Below, one piece after another: positions 34,071 to 43,410 of a stretch of DNA of 64,000 nucleotides. This DNA is from Mycolicibacterium agri (GTDB lineage Bacteria > Actinomycetota > Actinomycetes > Mycobacteriales > Mycobacteriaceae). How positions within the stretch are numbered: the first letter of the stretch is position 1; the number at the start of each line of letters is the position of its first letter. The stretch is from positions 1-64,000 of the forward strand of contig NZ_PDCP01000024.1 in the NCBI RefSeq assembly GCF_002553505.1, written 5' to 3'. Both the position numbers and the translations under genes were made by a program. Under the pieces are notes generated by a model, which saw only the letters and a list, made by a program, of their open reading frames with translations, did no database searches and had not been told where the DNA came from.

Positions 34071-35231
34071 GTGAGCGCCACACATACGGCGGACGGTCGG
34101 CCACGGGCGCGGGCACTCGGCATTGCCCCGCCCGGGCGGCCGGGACCGCACAACGCGATCACCGACGTCGACGGCGTCGAAGTCGGGGTGGTCACCTTGA
34201 TCGAAGGCGACGGTCCGCTCGTCGTGGGCAAGGGCCCCGTGCGCACCGGCGTCACGGCGATCCTGCCGCGCGGGCGTGACGGTGTCGGGCAGCCGTGCGC
34301 CGCGGGGTGGTACTCGCTCAACGGCAACGGGGAGATGACGGGCACCACCTGGATCGAGGAGGCCGGTTCGTTCAATCTGCCTGTGGTGCTGTCGAATACG
34401 CACGCGGTGGGTGACTGTCACACCGGTGTCATCCGCTGGGTCAACCGCGTCAACCCGTATCTGGCGCGCCAATGGCTGCTGCCGGTGTGCGCAGAGACCT
34501 GGGACGGGTACCTCAACGACATCAACGGCGGCCACGTGCGCCCCGAGCATGTCGAAGCGGCGCTCGACACCGCTGCGCCGGGCCCGGTCGCGGAGGGTTC
34601 CGTCGGCGGCGGAACGGGCATGAACTGCTACGAGTTCAAGGGCGGCAACGGCACCGCGTCGCGGTTGGTCGAGTACGGCGAGACGACCTTCACCGTCGCG
34701 GCGTTCGTTCAGGCCAACTTCGGCTCGCGGGCCGAATTGACGGTCGCCGGAAGACATGTCGGTCCGCACCTGCTCGACGACAACCCTCTGGACAGCGACT
34801 GGTTCGAAAAAGACCTCGGCATCACACCGCCGCCGGGCGCGGGCTCCGTCATCGCCATCGTCGCCACCGATGCGCCACTTCTGCCCGGCCAGTGCAAGGC
34901 GTTGGCCAGACGCGTGCCGCTGGGATTGGCCCGCACCGGAACCGCGGGCAGCCATTTCTCCGGTGACATCTTTCTGGCGTTCTCCACCGCCGAGGTGCCC
35001 GGACTCGCGAGCGCCTTTCCGATCGGCCCTGTCGGCGCCGACGAGTTCGGCACCATCTCCTTCGTGCCGTGGGGCCGGATGGACGACCTCTACACCGCCG
35101 TCGTGCAGTCGGTCGAGGAGGCGGTGCTCAACGCGCTCGTCGTCAACGACGACATGGTCGGCCGCGACGGGCACCGCTCGCCGCGGTTACCCCATGAGCG
35201 GTTGATGGCGCTTTTGAACGGGAAGACATAA
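34071..35231 (+). CDS. P1-family peptidase (DmpA/BapA-type beta-aminopeptidase)
   Basis: An N-terminal nucleophile hydrolase of family S58, which self-cleaves before a Ser/Thr to make two chains. Known members release N-terminal L/D amino acids or cleave beta-peptides and amides. The 386-residue sequence shows GIAPPGRPGPHNAITDVDGV at the start, EGSVGGGTGMNCY in the middle and GTAGSHFSGDIFLAFST, where the cleavage-site serine is expected. GTG 34071 follows a short gap after the permease. Its likely job in this operon is removal of an acyl/gamma-glutamyl or amino acid group from an intermediate. That is inference. Confidence 0.87.
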   Translation: MSATHTADGRPRARALGIAPPGRPGPHNAITDVDGVEVGVVTLIEGDGPLVVGKGPVRTGVTAILPRGRDGVGQPCAAGWYSLNGNGEMTGTTWIEEAGSFNLPVVLSNTHAVGDCHTGVIRWVNRVNPYLARQWLLPVCAETWDGYLNDINGGHVRPEHVEAALDTAAPGPVAEGSVGGGTGMNCYEFKGGNGTASRLVEYGETTFTVAAFVQANFGSRAELTVAGRHVGPHLLDDNPLDSDWFEKDLGITPPPGAGSVIAIVATDAPLLPGQCKALARRVPLGLARTGTAGSHFSGDIFLAFSTAEVPGLASAFPIGPVGADEFGTISFVPWGRMDDLYTAVVQSVEEAVLNALVVNDDMVGRDGHRSPRLPHERLMALLNGKT

Positions 35232-35265
35232 TCGGAACGGAAGCGAAGATGAGCTAACGATCGGA

Positions 35266-36786
35266 GTGTGCGTGGTCAGGGCCGAAGAGACCGAGGCGAC
35301 CACCCGTACCCGTGAGCCCCTTCGCCGCCCCCGCGCTCTCGTCGCCGGGCTCAGCGTCGTCGTGCTGACCGTCGCGATCCTGCAGACCGCGGTCGTGCCG
35401 GTGCTGGCCATCATCGCCGACCAACTCAACGAATCCACCGTCGCGACGAGCTGGGCCGTGACGGCCAACCTGCTTGCGGCCGCGGCCGCAACCCCGTTGA
35501 TCGGCAGGCTGGCCGACCTGCACAGCAAGAAGCGGGTGCTGCTGGTGGTGCTCGCCGTGGTGCTGGCCGGCTCGCTGCTGGTGGTGCTCGCCGTGGTGCT
35601 GGCCGGCTCGCTGCTGGCCGCCACGACGTCGTCGCTGGCGCTGCTCGTCGTGGGCCGGGTGCTGCAGGCCGCCTCGTTCGCGCTCTATCCCGTGGGCATC
35701 GCGATCCTGCGTGAGGAGCTGACCGAAGACCGCATGGTGTCGGCGATGACCGTGCTGTCGGGGACGTTGGGCTTCGGCGGCGGCGCCGGGCTCGTGGTTG
35801 TCGGGCTGCTGGTCAATCACGACGCCAACTACCACCGCGTGTTCTGGCTCACCACCGCGTTCACGGTGGCGGTGATCGCCATCGTCGTGCTGGTCGTGCC
35901 GTCGCGGCCGCGCAGCGCGTCCGGCACCATCGACTGGCTCGGCGCGGCAGGCCTGGCCGCCGGGCTGTCTGCCGTTCTGCTCGCGGTGACCCAAGGCAAC
36001 ACGTGGGGCTGGGCGTCGGTCCGCACCCTGGCGTGCGCGGTGTGCGGTGTCGCCGTCCTGGTCGGCTGGTGGCTGTGGGAGCGGCGGGCGCGTCAGCCGT
36101 TGGTGTCGACGCAGATGCTGAGCCGTCGCCCGATCCTGCTCACCAACCTGGCCACCATCTTCGTGGGCATGGGCCTGTACTTCGCGTTCCTGGGTTTGAC
36201 GCTGTTCGTCCAGATCCCGCGGGAGGCGGCGGGATACGGCTTCGGCGCCACCGTGCTCGAGGCCAGCGTCGTCTACCTGCTGCCGGGCGCCCTCGCCGGT
36301 TTCGTCGTCGCGCTGGTCAGCGGCCGGTTCATCGACCGCTTCGGCGCCCGGCCGGTGCTTGTCGCCGCGGCCGCCGCCGGCATCAGCGGCTTTCTGCTCA
36401 CCGCCCTGGCGCATACCGCGCCGTGGCAGGTCGTGGTGGCCAGCATCCTGGCCAACGCCTACATCGCGCTGGGCTACGGCGCCCTGCCCGCGCTGGTGGT
36501 CAGCGAGGTGAGCGCGGGTGAGACCGGCGTGGCCACGAGCATGAACGCAATCGCCCGCACCATCGGCAGCTCCGCCGCGGCCGCGCTCGTCGCGGTTCTG
36601 CTGGGCCGCACGATCGACGGCTCGACCGTGCCGCAGGAGAGCAGCTTCGTCGCCATCTTCCTGGGCGGCGCGGTGACCGCAGCACTGGCGCTGGTGCTCA
36701 TCGCGCTGTCCCGGGTGCGCGCCGGCGCTATCGAAACCGTCGAGGCGCGCTACGAATCTCGCGCCATGAATCACGAATGGGGTTGA
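35266..36786 (+). CDS. MFS transporter (DHA2-like) with an internal tandem duplication
   Basis: 506 residues, 12-14 membrane helices, with the MFS motif A region GRLADLHSKKRVLL between helices 2 and 3. It fits drug/metabolite exporters of the DHA2 type. Codons 92-103 (LLVVLAVVLAGS) are repeated exactly as codons 104-115, adding twelve residues to the third helix region. See the repeat entry. It stands 34 bp downstream of the peptidase, so it may be part of the same transcript. The most likely role is export of a product or inhibitor. Confidence 0.82.
   Translation: MCVVRAEETEATTRTREPLRRPRALVAGLSVVVLTVAILQTAVVPVLAIIADQLNESTVATSWAVTANLLAAAAATPLIGRLADLHSKKRVLLVVLAVVLAGSLLVVLAVVLAGSLLAATTSSLALLVVGRVLQAASFALYPVGIAILREELTEDRMVSAMTVLSGTLGFGGGAGLVVVGLLVNHDANYHRVFWLTTAFTVAVIAIVVLVVPSRPRSASGTIDWLGAAGLAAGLSAVLLAVTQGNTWGWASVRTLACAVCGVAVLVGWWLWERRARQPLVSTQMLSRRPILLTNLATIFVGMGLYFAFLGLTLFVQIPREAAGYGFGATVLEASVVYLLPGALAGFVVALVSGRFIDRFGARPVLVAAAAAGISGFLLTALAHTAPWQVVVASILANAYIALGYGALPALVVSEVSAGETGVATSMNAIARTIGSSAAAALVAVLLGRTIDGSTVPQESSFVAIFLGGAVTAALALVLIALSRVRAGAIETVEARYESRAMNHEWG
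35539..35610 (+). repeat. Exact in-frame 36-bp tandem duplication in the MFS gene
   Basis: The 36-nt unit at 35539-35574 recurs without change at 35575-35610, in frame with the gene. It encodes LLVVLAVVLAGS twice, followed by LLA. The identity at DNA level indicates a very recent duplication or an assembly artefact. Confidence 0.95.
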
Positions 36787-36802
36787 GGGCTACCGCAACC
36801 GG

Positions 36803-37240
36803 CTACCGCAGCGCGGCGAGGTTGGCCACCGACTTGCGGACCTCCGACCGCAACACCTTTGCCACCAGGGTGCCGATGCCGGTGCTGAGCAGACCGCCCG
36901 ACAGGTCGGCGTGCACCGCGAACTTCGACCCGGGAGCGTCGTCTTGCACTTCGATGCGCAGCGAGATCCGGACGCCGCCGCGGCCCGTGCCCTTCATTTC
37001 GATCAGCGTCGGCTCCTGGTAGCCGGTGACGCGCCAGTGGATGATGTTGCGAAAGCCCTTGACCTTGATGCACGACGCGACCTGGGCGCCTTCCTCGATC
37101 CGCGCGGGCACCTCGCTGCGCCAGCCGCCGAAGATCGTCAGCCACTCGTCGAAGCGGTGCAGATCGGAAGCCAGCTTCCAGGCTTGCTGCGGAGCAAGGT
37201 CGGTGGCCACCGCCACATCAATTGTTGCCATGATGTTCAC
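36803..37240 (-). CDS. SRPBCC (polyketide cyclase-like) protein
   Basis: A 145-residue START/Bet v1-like hydrophobic-pocket protein. The start (ATIDVAVATDLAPQQAWKLASDLHRFDEWLTIFGGWR) and the C-terminal LSGGLLSTGIGTLVAKVL are typical of mycobacterial SRPBCC proteins. They bind lipids or aromatic compounds or act as cyclases/dehydratases. No catalytic residue is evident. It converges with the MFS gene (16 bp between stops) and diverges from the polyamine importer. Confidence 0.82.
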   Translation of the reverse strand: MNIMATIDVAVATDLAPQQAWKLASDLHRFDEWLTIFGGWRSEVPARIEEGAQVASCIKVKGFRNIIHWRVTGYQEPTLIEMKGTGRGGVRISLRIEVQDDAPGSKFAVHADLSGGLLSTGIGTLVAKVLRSEVRKSVANLAALR

Positions 37241-37388
37241 CTACCCCCGCGGGCCCGCCAGCGAAACTAAACTGACAGGCCTCACGCAGGGACCGCACCA
37301 CCGCAGGCTGCGATCAGTCGGCGGACGATCAGGTACGGGCCGAACCGCGAAATCTGTCCCCGATTCGGCGTGCGCGCGAGCGATTCCA

Positions 37389-37479
37389 TTGCAAAAATGA
37401 AAAATCGTTGCGGAATCGCTTGCGAAGGTCGACGAAATCCGCGATTGTTTACCCGAACGCTACGGGGGCTTTAGGGAGG
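37389..37479 (+). promoter_or_regulatory. Leader of the polyamine importer with TTGC repeats and a strong ribosome binding site
   Basis: An AT-rich island in otherwise GC-rich DNA holds TTGCAA (37389), TTGCGG (37408) and TTGCGA (37420), a possible activator or repressor site array. It is followed by GGGAGG (37474-37479) eight nt from the CTG that opens the potA frame. No -10/-35 pair can be assigned with confidence. Confidence 0.35.
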
Positions 37480-37486
37480 TCTTGCC

Positions 37487-38683
37487 CTGACCGGAACACA
37501 TACCACCGCCGCCAATCAAGCGACGGGACGAGACGGGACCCCGCCCGCCAAGGGCACCCCGGTAATCGAGATCGACAACGTCACGAAGCGGTTCGCCGAC
37601 TACGTGGCGGTCAAGGAAGCCGACTTCTCCATCGGGTCCGGCGAGTTCTTCTCAATGCTCGGCCCGTCGGGCTGCGGCAAGACGACCACGCTACGGATGA
37701 TCGCCGGGTTCGAGACGCCGACCGAGGGCGCGATCCGACTGGAAGGCAAGGACGTCTCGCGCGTGCCACCGCACAAGCGCAACGTCAACACCGTCTTCCA
37801 GCACTACGCGCTGTTCCCGCATATGACGGTGTGGGACAACGTCGCCTACGGACCGCGCAGCCTGAAGAAGGACAAGGCCGAGGTCAAGCGGCGCGTCGAC
37901 GAACTGCTCGAGATCGTGCGCCTGACCGACTTCGCACAGCGCAAACCCGCCCAGCTCTCCGGCGGCCAGCAACAGCGCGTGGCGTTGGCCCGCGCACTGG
38001 TGAACTATCCGAGCGCGCTGCTGCTCGACGAACCGCTCGGCGCGCTGGACCTCAAACTGCGTCAGGTCATGCAGTTCGAACTCAAACGCATTCAGCGCGA
38101 GGTCGGGATCACGTTCGTCTACGTGACCCACGACCAGGAGGAAGCGTTGACGATGAGCGACCGCATCGCGGTCATGAACGCCGGCAACGTTGACCAGATC
38201 GGCACCCCCACCGAGATCTACGACCGGCCCTCGACCGTGTTCGTCGCGAGCTTCATCGGCCAGGCCAACCTGTGGGCGGGCAAGCAGACGGGGCGGGCCG
38301 AGAACGGCTTCGTCCCCGTGCAGGTGTTGGGCAGCACCCTGAAGGCGCGGGCCGGCGACACCACGATCGAACCCGGCGGCCACGCCACGTTGATGATCCG
38401 CCCTGAGCGGGTCCGCGTCTCGATGGAGCCGCCGACCGGCGACGTCGCGGGAGTCCGCGCCACGGTGACCGACCTGACGTTCCAGGGTCCGGTCGTGCGG
38501 CTCTCGCTGGCCGCTCCCGATGATTCGGCGATCATCGCCCACGTCGGACCGGAGCAGAACCTGCCGTTGCTGCGCCCGGGCGACCAGGTGCACGTCAGCT
38601 GGTCACCGGAGGCGTCGCTGGTGCTTCCGGCAGCCGACATTCCGACGACCGAGGATCTCGAGGAGATGCTCGACGACTCCTGA
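37487..38683 (+). CDS. potA: Polyamine-type ABC transporter ATP-binding protein, apparent CTG start
   Basis: A 398-residue ATPase of the spermidine/putrescine (PotA) class. Walker [10 protein letters not shown], the Q-loop [15 protein letters not shown], signature [10 protein letters not shown], Walker B LLLDEP and a C-terminal TOBE domain (about 290-390) are all present. The conserved N-terminus ([23 protein letters not shown]) reads back to CTG 37487, with GGGAGG at the ideal distance. There is no ATG/GTG/TTG in frame before GTG 37604, which would remove the first beta strands. CTG initiation is therefore inferred. It is followed by potD (58 bp), potB and potC. Confidence 0.85.
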   Translation: MTGTHTTAANQATGRDGTPPAKGTPVIEIDNVTKRFADYVAVKEADFSIGSGEFFSMLGPSGCGKTTTLRMIAGFETPTEGAIRLEGKDVSRVPPHKRNVNTVFQHYALFPHMTVWDNVAYGPRSLKKDKAEVKRRVDELLEIVRLTDFAQRKPAQLSGGQQQRVALARALVNYPSALLLDEPLGALDLKLRQVMQFELKRIQREVGITFVYVTHDQEEALTMSDRIAVMNAGNVDQIGTPTEIYDRPSTVFVASFIGQANLWAGKQTGRAENGFVPVQVLGSTLKARAGDTTIEPGGHATLMIRPERVRVSMEPPTGDVAGVRATVTDLTFQGPVVRLSLAAPDDSAIIAHVGPEQNLPLLRPGDQVHVSWSPEASLVLPAADIPTTEDLEEMLDDS

Positions 38684-38741
38684 CGGCTCCCCCGTCAACG
38701 CCCCTCCCCCTTTTCGCCGGATCACGAAAGGCACAGTCGCC

Positions 38742-39950
38742 ATGCCCCGAGAGATGTACACCGAGATCGATGCTCGGCTCGCCCGTCTTGTGGCCAACCG
38801 CACCTCGCGCCGACGATTCATCGGCGGCGGTGCGGCCGCCGCAGCCGCGGCAATCCTTGGTCCCTCGTTCCTCGCCGCCTGCGGGTCAGACAGTGGCGGC
38901 GGCGGAGAGTCACCCGCGGCATCGGCGCCGCCCGACGACGGCGCGCCCGCATCCGGCGAGCTTCGGGTTTCGAACTGGCCGTTGTACATGGCCGACGGTT
39001 TCGTTGCGGACTTCCAGAACGCGACCGGGCTCACCGTCGACTACAAGGAAGACTTCAACGACAACGAGCAGTGGTTCGCCAAGGTCAAGGAACCGCTGTC
39101 GCGCAAGCAGGACATCGGTGCCGACCTCGCGGTGCCGACCGAGTTCATGGCGGCCCGTATCAAGGGACTTGGCTGGCTCAACGAGATCCGCGAAGCCCGC
39201 GTGCCCAACAAGAAGAATCTGCGCCAGGATCTGCTCGACTCCAAGGTCGATCCCGGCCGCAAGGTGACCGCGCCGTACTTCACCGGCATGGTCGGGCTGG
39301 CCTATAACAAGGCCGCGACCGGTCGCGACATCAGGACCATCGACGACCTGTGGGATCCGGCGTTCAAGGGCCGGGTCAGCCTGCTGTCGGACACCCAGGA
39401 CGGGCTCGGCATGATCATGCAGGCGCAGGGCAATTCGCCGGAGGATCCCACCCCCGAGGCCATTCAGCAGGCCGTCGACCTGGTCCGCGAGCAGAAGGAC
39501 AAGGGACAGATCCGCAGGTTCACCGGCAACGACTACGCCGACGACTTGGCCGCGGGCAATATCGCCGTCGCACAGGCATATTCGGGCGATGTGATCCAGT
39601 TGCAGGCGGACAACCCCGATCTGCAGTTCGTCATTCCAGAGTCCGGCGGCGACTGGTTCATCGACACGATGGTGATCCCTTACACCACGAAGAATCAGGC
39701 CGCCGCCGAGGAGTGGATCAACTACGTCTACGACAAGCCCAACTACGCCAAGCTTGTTGCCTTTGTGCAGTTCGTGCCGGTGCTGGCGGACATGAACGAG
39801 GAACTCGACAAGGTCGACCCGAGTCTGTCGAAGAACCCGCTGATCGTGCCGACCGAGGAGGACGCCGCGAAGCTCAAGTCCTGGGCCCCGCTCACCGACG
39901 AGCAGACCCAGGAGTTCAACACCATGTACGCAGCGGTTACCGGTGGTTGA
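38742..39950 (+). CDS. potD: Polyamine-type ABC transporter substrate-binding lipoprotein
   Basis: 402 residues. A twin-arginine signal (SRRRFIGGGAAAAAAAI) ends in the lipobox FLAAC, so it is exported by Tat and anchored in the membrane. The mature part is a PotD/PotF-type binding protein (LRVSNWPLYMADGFVADFQ, YFTGMVGLAYNKAA, AYSGDVIQLQ, FIDTMVIPYTT). The substrate is probably a polyamine; the acidic pocket residues cannot be confirmed by eye. The permease gene follows after 3 bp. Confidence 0.87.
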   Translation: MPREMYTEIDARLARLVANRTSRRRFIGGGAAAAAAAILGPSFLAACGSDSGGGGESPAASAPPDDGAPASGELRVSNWPLYMADGFVADFQNATGLTVDYKEDFNDNEQWFAKVKEPLSRKQDIGADLAVPTEFMAARIKGLGWLNEIREARVPNKKNLRQDLLDSKVDPGRKVTAPYFTGMVGLAYNKAATGRDIRTIDDLWDPAFKGRVSLLSDTQDGLGMIMQAQGNSPEDPTPEAIQQAVDLVREQKDKGQIRRFTGNDYADDLAAGNIAVAQAYSGDVIQLQADNPDLQFVIPESGGDWFIDTMVIPYTTKNQAAAEEWINYVYDKPNYAKLVAFVQFVPVLADMNEELDKVDPSLSKNPLIVPTEEDAAKLKSWAPLTDEQTQEFNTMYAAVTGG

Positions 39951-39953
39951 TCG

Positions 39954-40829
39954 ATGGCAGGTGTAGCCAGCAGCAGTCGCCAGCGCAGCAAGATCGCTCC
40001 CTATCTGATGATCTTGCCCGCGCTGGTGTACCTCGGGATCTTCTTCGTCATCCCGTTTTTCACGCTGGCGCGTACTTCACTGTCGTCGACGGGTGGTTCG
40101 GTCTTCCTGCCGACGCTGACGTTCTCGTGGGACTTCGCCAACTACACCGAGGCGTTCAGCCACTACCGCGACCAGATCATCCGGTCGTTCACCTACGCTG
40201 GGGTGGCGACGGTGCTGTGCCTGGTGATGGCGTTTCCACTGGCTTACGTCATCGCGTTCAAAGCCGGCAGGTACAAGAACCTCATCCTGGGGCTGGTGAT
40301 CCTGCCGTTCTTCGTGACGTTCCTGATCCGGACGATCGCCTGGAAAACCATTCTGGCGGACGACGGTTGGGTGGTCAGCGCGCTCGGCGCCATCGGCCTG
40401 CTGCCCGATGAGGGTCGCCTGCTGTCGACGAGTTACGCCGTGATCGGCGGATTGACGTACAACTGGATCATTTTCATGATCCTGCCGTTGTACGTCAGCC
40501 TGGAGAAGATCGACCCGCGGCTCATCGAGGCGTCGAAGGACTTGTACTCCTCCAATGCCCGGGCGTTCCGCAAGGTGATCCTGCCACTGGCAATGCCCGG
40601 TGTACTGGCCGGCAGCATGCTGGTATTCATCCCGGCCGTCGGCGATTTCATCAACGCCGACTATCTGGGCAGTACCCAGACCACCATGATCGGCAATGTC
40701 ATCCAGAAGCAGTTCCTGGTGGTCAAGGACTATCCCAACGCGGCAGCACTGTCCATGGTGTTGATGGTGATCATCCTGGTCGGCGTGCTGCTCTACACCA
40801 GGGCGCTGGGTACGGAGGATCTGGTATGA
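39954..40829 (+). CDS. potB: Polyamine-type ABC transporter permease (PotB-like)
   Basis: 291 residues with six membrane helices. The EAA loop near the ATPase contact site reads LIEASKDLYSSNARAFRKVILPLAMPGV. It forms the first half of the translocation pore. The ATG at 39954 comes just after the potD stop. The stop overlaps the next permease start (ATGA), so the pore subunits are made in equal amounts. Confidence 0.87.
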   Translation: MAGVASSSRQRSKIAPYLMILPALVYLGIFFVIPFFTLARTSLSSTGGSVFLPTLTFSWDFANYTEAFSHYRDQIIRSFTYAGVATVLCLVMAFPLAYVIAFKAGRYKNLILGLVILPFFVTFLIRTIAWKTILADDGWVVSALGAIGLLPDEGRLLSTSYAVIGGLTYNWIIFMILPLYVSLEKIDPRLIEASKDLYSSNARAFRKVILPLAMPGVLAGSMLVFIPAVGDFINADYLGSTQTTMIGNVIQKQFLVVKDYPNAAALSMVLMVIILVGVLLYTRALGTEDLV

Positions 40830-41683
40830 CAACACAGGCGGGCGCCGTGGTGTCGACCGCGGCTGAGCAGGTCGACCAGCCTCCGAAAACCGTTAAAGGC
40901 AGCCCGAAATGGGGCGACTGGATCCTGCGCATCGTGGCCGGCCTGGTCTTGCTCTACTTGTTCCTGCCGATCTTCGTGATCATTCTGTTCTCCTTCAACG
41001 ACCCGCAGGGCAAGTTCAACTACTCGTGGCAGGGCTTCACGCTGAAGAACTGGGCCGACCCGTTCAAGTACCCGGCACTGACCGATGCGTTGAAGCTCAG
41101 CCTCAACGTCGCCGCGGTGTCGACGGCGATCGCGCTGGTCTTCGGCACGCTGGTGGCGATCGCGCTTGTGCGGCAACGGTTCCGCGGGCAGACCGCGGTC
41201 GACACGTTCTTGGTGATACCGCTGACCGCCCCCGAAGTGGTGATGGGCGCCGCGTTGTTGACGCTGTTCCTCAACTTGAACTGGGCGACCGGCTACTCCA
41301 CCATCATCATCGCCCACGTCGCGTTCGAGATCAGCTTCATCGCGATGACGGTGCGCGCGCGAGTGCGTGGATTCGACTGGACGCTCGAGGACGCGTCGCT
41401 GGACCTGGGCGCCAGCCCGACTCGCACCTTCTTCAAAGTGACGCTGCCGCTGATCGTTCCGGGCATCATTGCGGCGGCCATGCTGTCGTTCGCGTTGTCG
41501 CTCGACGACTTCATCATCACGTACTTCGTCAGCGGTTCGACGGTGACCTATCCGCTGTACGTGAACGCGGCCGTCAAGGCCGCGGTACCGCCGCAGATCA
41601 ACGTGCTGGCCACCGCCATTCTGGTGATCAGCCTGATCCTGCTGGCGCTGGGCACGCTGGTGCGGCGCAAGCAAGTCACCTAA
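40826..41683 (+). CDS. potC: Polyamine-type ABC transporter permease (PotC-like)
   Basis: 285 residues, six helices, with the EAA loop [28 protein letters not shown] and the family's [11 protein letters not shown]. It is the second half of the pore and pairs with the preceding permease. Its 3' end overlaps that of the convergent EamA gene by 4 bp, leaving no room for an intergenic terminator between them. Confidence 0.87.
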   Translation: MTTQAGAVVSTAAEQVDQPPKTVKGSPKWGDWILRIVAGLVLLYLFLPIFVIILFSFNDPQGKFNYSWQGFTLKNWADPFKYPALTDALKLSLNVAAVSTAIALVFGTLVAIALVRQRFRGQTAVDTFLVIPLTAPEVVMGAALLTLFLNLNWATGYSTIIIAHVAFEISFIAMTVRARVRGFDWTLEDASLDLGASPTRTFFKVTLPLIVPGIIAAAMLSFALSLDDFIITYFVSGSTVTYPLYVNAAVKAAVPPQINVLATAILVISLILLALGTLVRRKQVT

Positions 41684-42603
41684 CCGATTTCGACGGGAGT
41701 CGGTGAAGGCTGGCGCGCGCCGGTGCGGGCCGCGCCGACGCCTGCGGCCACCACCAGGCAGATGCCGACCACACCGCCGGGTCCGGGCACCTGGTGCAGG
41801 ATGATCAGCCCCACGATCATCGCGAACGCCGGTTCGAGCGCCATCAGCGTTCCGAACGCCGCGGTGGTGAGGCGGCGAAGAGCCAACATCTCCAGCGTGA
41901 ACGGCGCGACCGGCAGCAGGATCGCGAGCCCGATCCCGATCAGCAGAATGTCGGGTGTCATGCGGCCGAACACGCTCGGCCCCACCACGGCGGTCGCGAC
42001 CAGGCCGGCCACCGGCATGGACACCGCAAGCCCGTTGATGCCGACGACCTCGTCGCCCACGCGCTGAGTGAGCAGGATGTAGCCGGCCCAGCAGGCCGCC
42101 GCGCCGAGCGCGAGCAGCACCCCGACTGGATCGACCGAGCCCGCCCACGGCTGGGTGAGCAGGACGACCCCGGCGGCGGCGACGCCAGGCCACAGCACGC
42201 GCGCCCGCCCCTTGCCGTGGGCCACCGCCACCCCCAGCGGCCCGAGGAATTCGAGGGCGCTGGCCGTGCCCAACGGGATTCGATCCAGGGCCGCCATGAA
42301 CAGCATGGTGACCGAGGCGGTCACCACACCGAGCACCACGCACACCAGGAACGTGGAGCGGGTGAACGCCGCGGGGCGCGGACGCACGATCAGCAGGATC
42401 AGCAGACCGGCCCAGGCCAGTCGCAGCCACGCCGCGCCCTCGACGCCGATGCGGTCGATCAGGGTGACGGCGATCGCCAACCCCAGTTGGACGCACATCA
42501 TCGAACCCATCGCCATGAAGGCGCCGGTGCGGGCCTGGTTGCCGATCACTCCTGCATTGAACGTGATCCGAACCGTCCACGTCCACGTGATTTTCGTGGA
42601 CAT
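41680..42603 (-). CDS. EamA/RhtA-type transporter (DMT superfamily)
   Basis: About 307 residues with ten predicted helices in two repeated EamA domains (about 22-150 and 160-295). It resembles RhtA-type exporters of amino acids or metabolites ([22 protein letters not shown] and [17 protein letters not shown]). ATG 42603 is preferred to GTG 42612. The dthD stop lies 34 bp upstream on the same strand, so it may be read through from the tetritol operon. Confidence 0.82.
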   Translation of the reverse strand: MSTKITWTWTVRITFNAGVIGNQARTGAFMAMGSMMCVQLGLAIAVTLIDRIGVEGAAWLRLAWAGLLILLIVRPRPAAFTRSTFLVCVVLGVVTASVTMLFMAALDRIPLGTASALEFLGPLGVAVAHGKGRARVLWPGVAAAGVVLLTQPWAGSVDPVGVLLALGAAACWAGYILLTQRVGDEVVGINGLAVSMPVAGLVATAVVGPSVFGRMTPDILLIGIGLAILLPVAPFTLEMLALRRLTTAAFGTLMALEPAFAMIVGLIILHQVPGPGGVVGICLVVAAGVGAARTGARQPSPTPVEIG

Positions 42604-42637
42604 ACCGTTCACGAATCATGAACGGTCAGCGCGTGGC

Positions 42638-43402
42638 CTACCTGATGGTGTAGCCCCCGTCGATGAGCAGGTCGGCGCCGTTCACCATCGCCGCGGCGTC
42701 GGAGGCCAGGTACACCGCGGCCGCGGCGATCTCATCCGGATACGCGAAGCGTCCGGTGGGAATCTGCTTTTTGAGGGCATCCCCGTGCGGCCCCTCCCAC
42801 GCCTTGCGGCCGAGGTCGGTCAGCACCACCGTCGGCGAGATCGTGTTGACGCGCACGCCGCGCGATCCCCACTCGGCCGCCAGCACTTTCGACACCCCGA
42901 CCACACCGAACTTCGACGCGCAGTAGGCCACGTGCTGATCGAGGGCCACCGTCGCTGCCTGCGACGCCATGTTGATGATCGCCCCGCCGCCGGACGCCAG
43001 CATCGACGCGCCCACCGCCTGGCACATCAAGAACGTGCCCTTGAGGTTGACGTCGATGGTGGAGTCCCACGCCTTCAGCGTCAGTTCCTCGGCCGGGGCC
43101 AACAGCGCAATGCCCGCGCTGTTGACCAGGATATCGATGCGGCCGAACGCGTCCTGTACGGCATCGACGGTCGCCCGCACGGCATCGGGATCGGCGACGT
43201 CACAACGAAATCCGCGGCTTTCGGTGGGCAGTGATGCGGCCGCGTCTGCGGCACCCGCTTCGTTGAGGTCGACGACCGCGATGCGCGCACCCTTGGTTGC
43301 ACAGGCCGCGGCGATGGCCGCCCCGATGCCGGTGGCCCCGCCGGTCACCAGGGCGACCTTGTCGGCCAGCGAGAAGTCGAAATCCACTTTGTCTGCTGGC
43401 AT
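42638..43402 (-). CDS. dthD: Short-chain dehydrogenase, probable D-threitol dehydrogenase
   Basis: A classical SDR (254 residues): nucleotide motif TGGATGIG (19-26), NSAG (about 92), the catalytic S...YxxxK (YCASK), and the C-terminal substrate lid. The N-terminus (ADKVDFDFSLADKVALVTGG) and gene context match what I recall of M. smegmatis DthD, which oxidises D-threitol to D-erythrulose with NAD+. It is the last gene of the twelve-gene tetritol operon, 8 bp after a sugar-binding lipoprotein gene. Assignment to D-threitol rather than another polyol rests on similarity and context. Confidence 0.75.
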   Translation of the reverse strand: MPADKVDFDFSLADKVALVTGGATGIGAAIAAACATKGARIAVVDLNEAGAADAAASLPTESRGFRCDVADPDAVRATVDAVQDAFGRIDILVNSAGIALLAPAEELTLKAWDSTIDVNLKGTFLMCQAVGASMLASGGGAIINMASQAATVALDQHVAYCASKFGVVGVSKVLAAEWGSRGVRVNTISPTVVLTDLGRKAWEGPHGDALKKQIPTGRFAYPDEIAAAAVYLASDAAAMVNGADLLIDGGYTIR

Positions 43403-43410
43403 CTCGCCTC

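Noticed and set aside
35254..36774. 506-residue open frame antisense to the MFS gene
   Set aside because: Gln/Arg/His-rich shadow of a high-GC coding strand; the sense strand encodes a clear transporter.
40793..42619. 608-residue open frame on the minus strand across potC and the EamA gene
   Set aside because: Non-protein-like composition; it is the antisense and off-frame shadow of two real genes.
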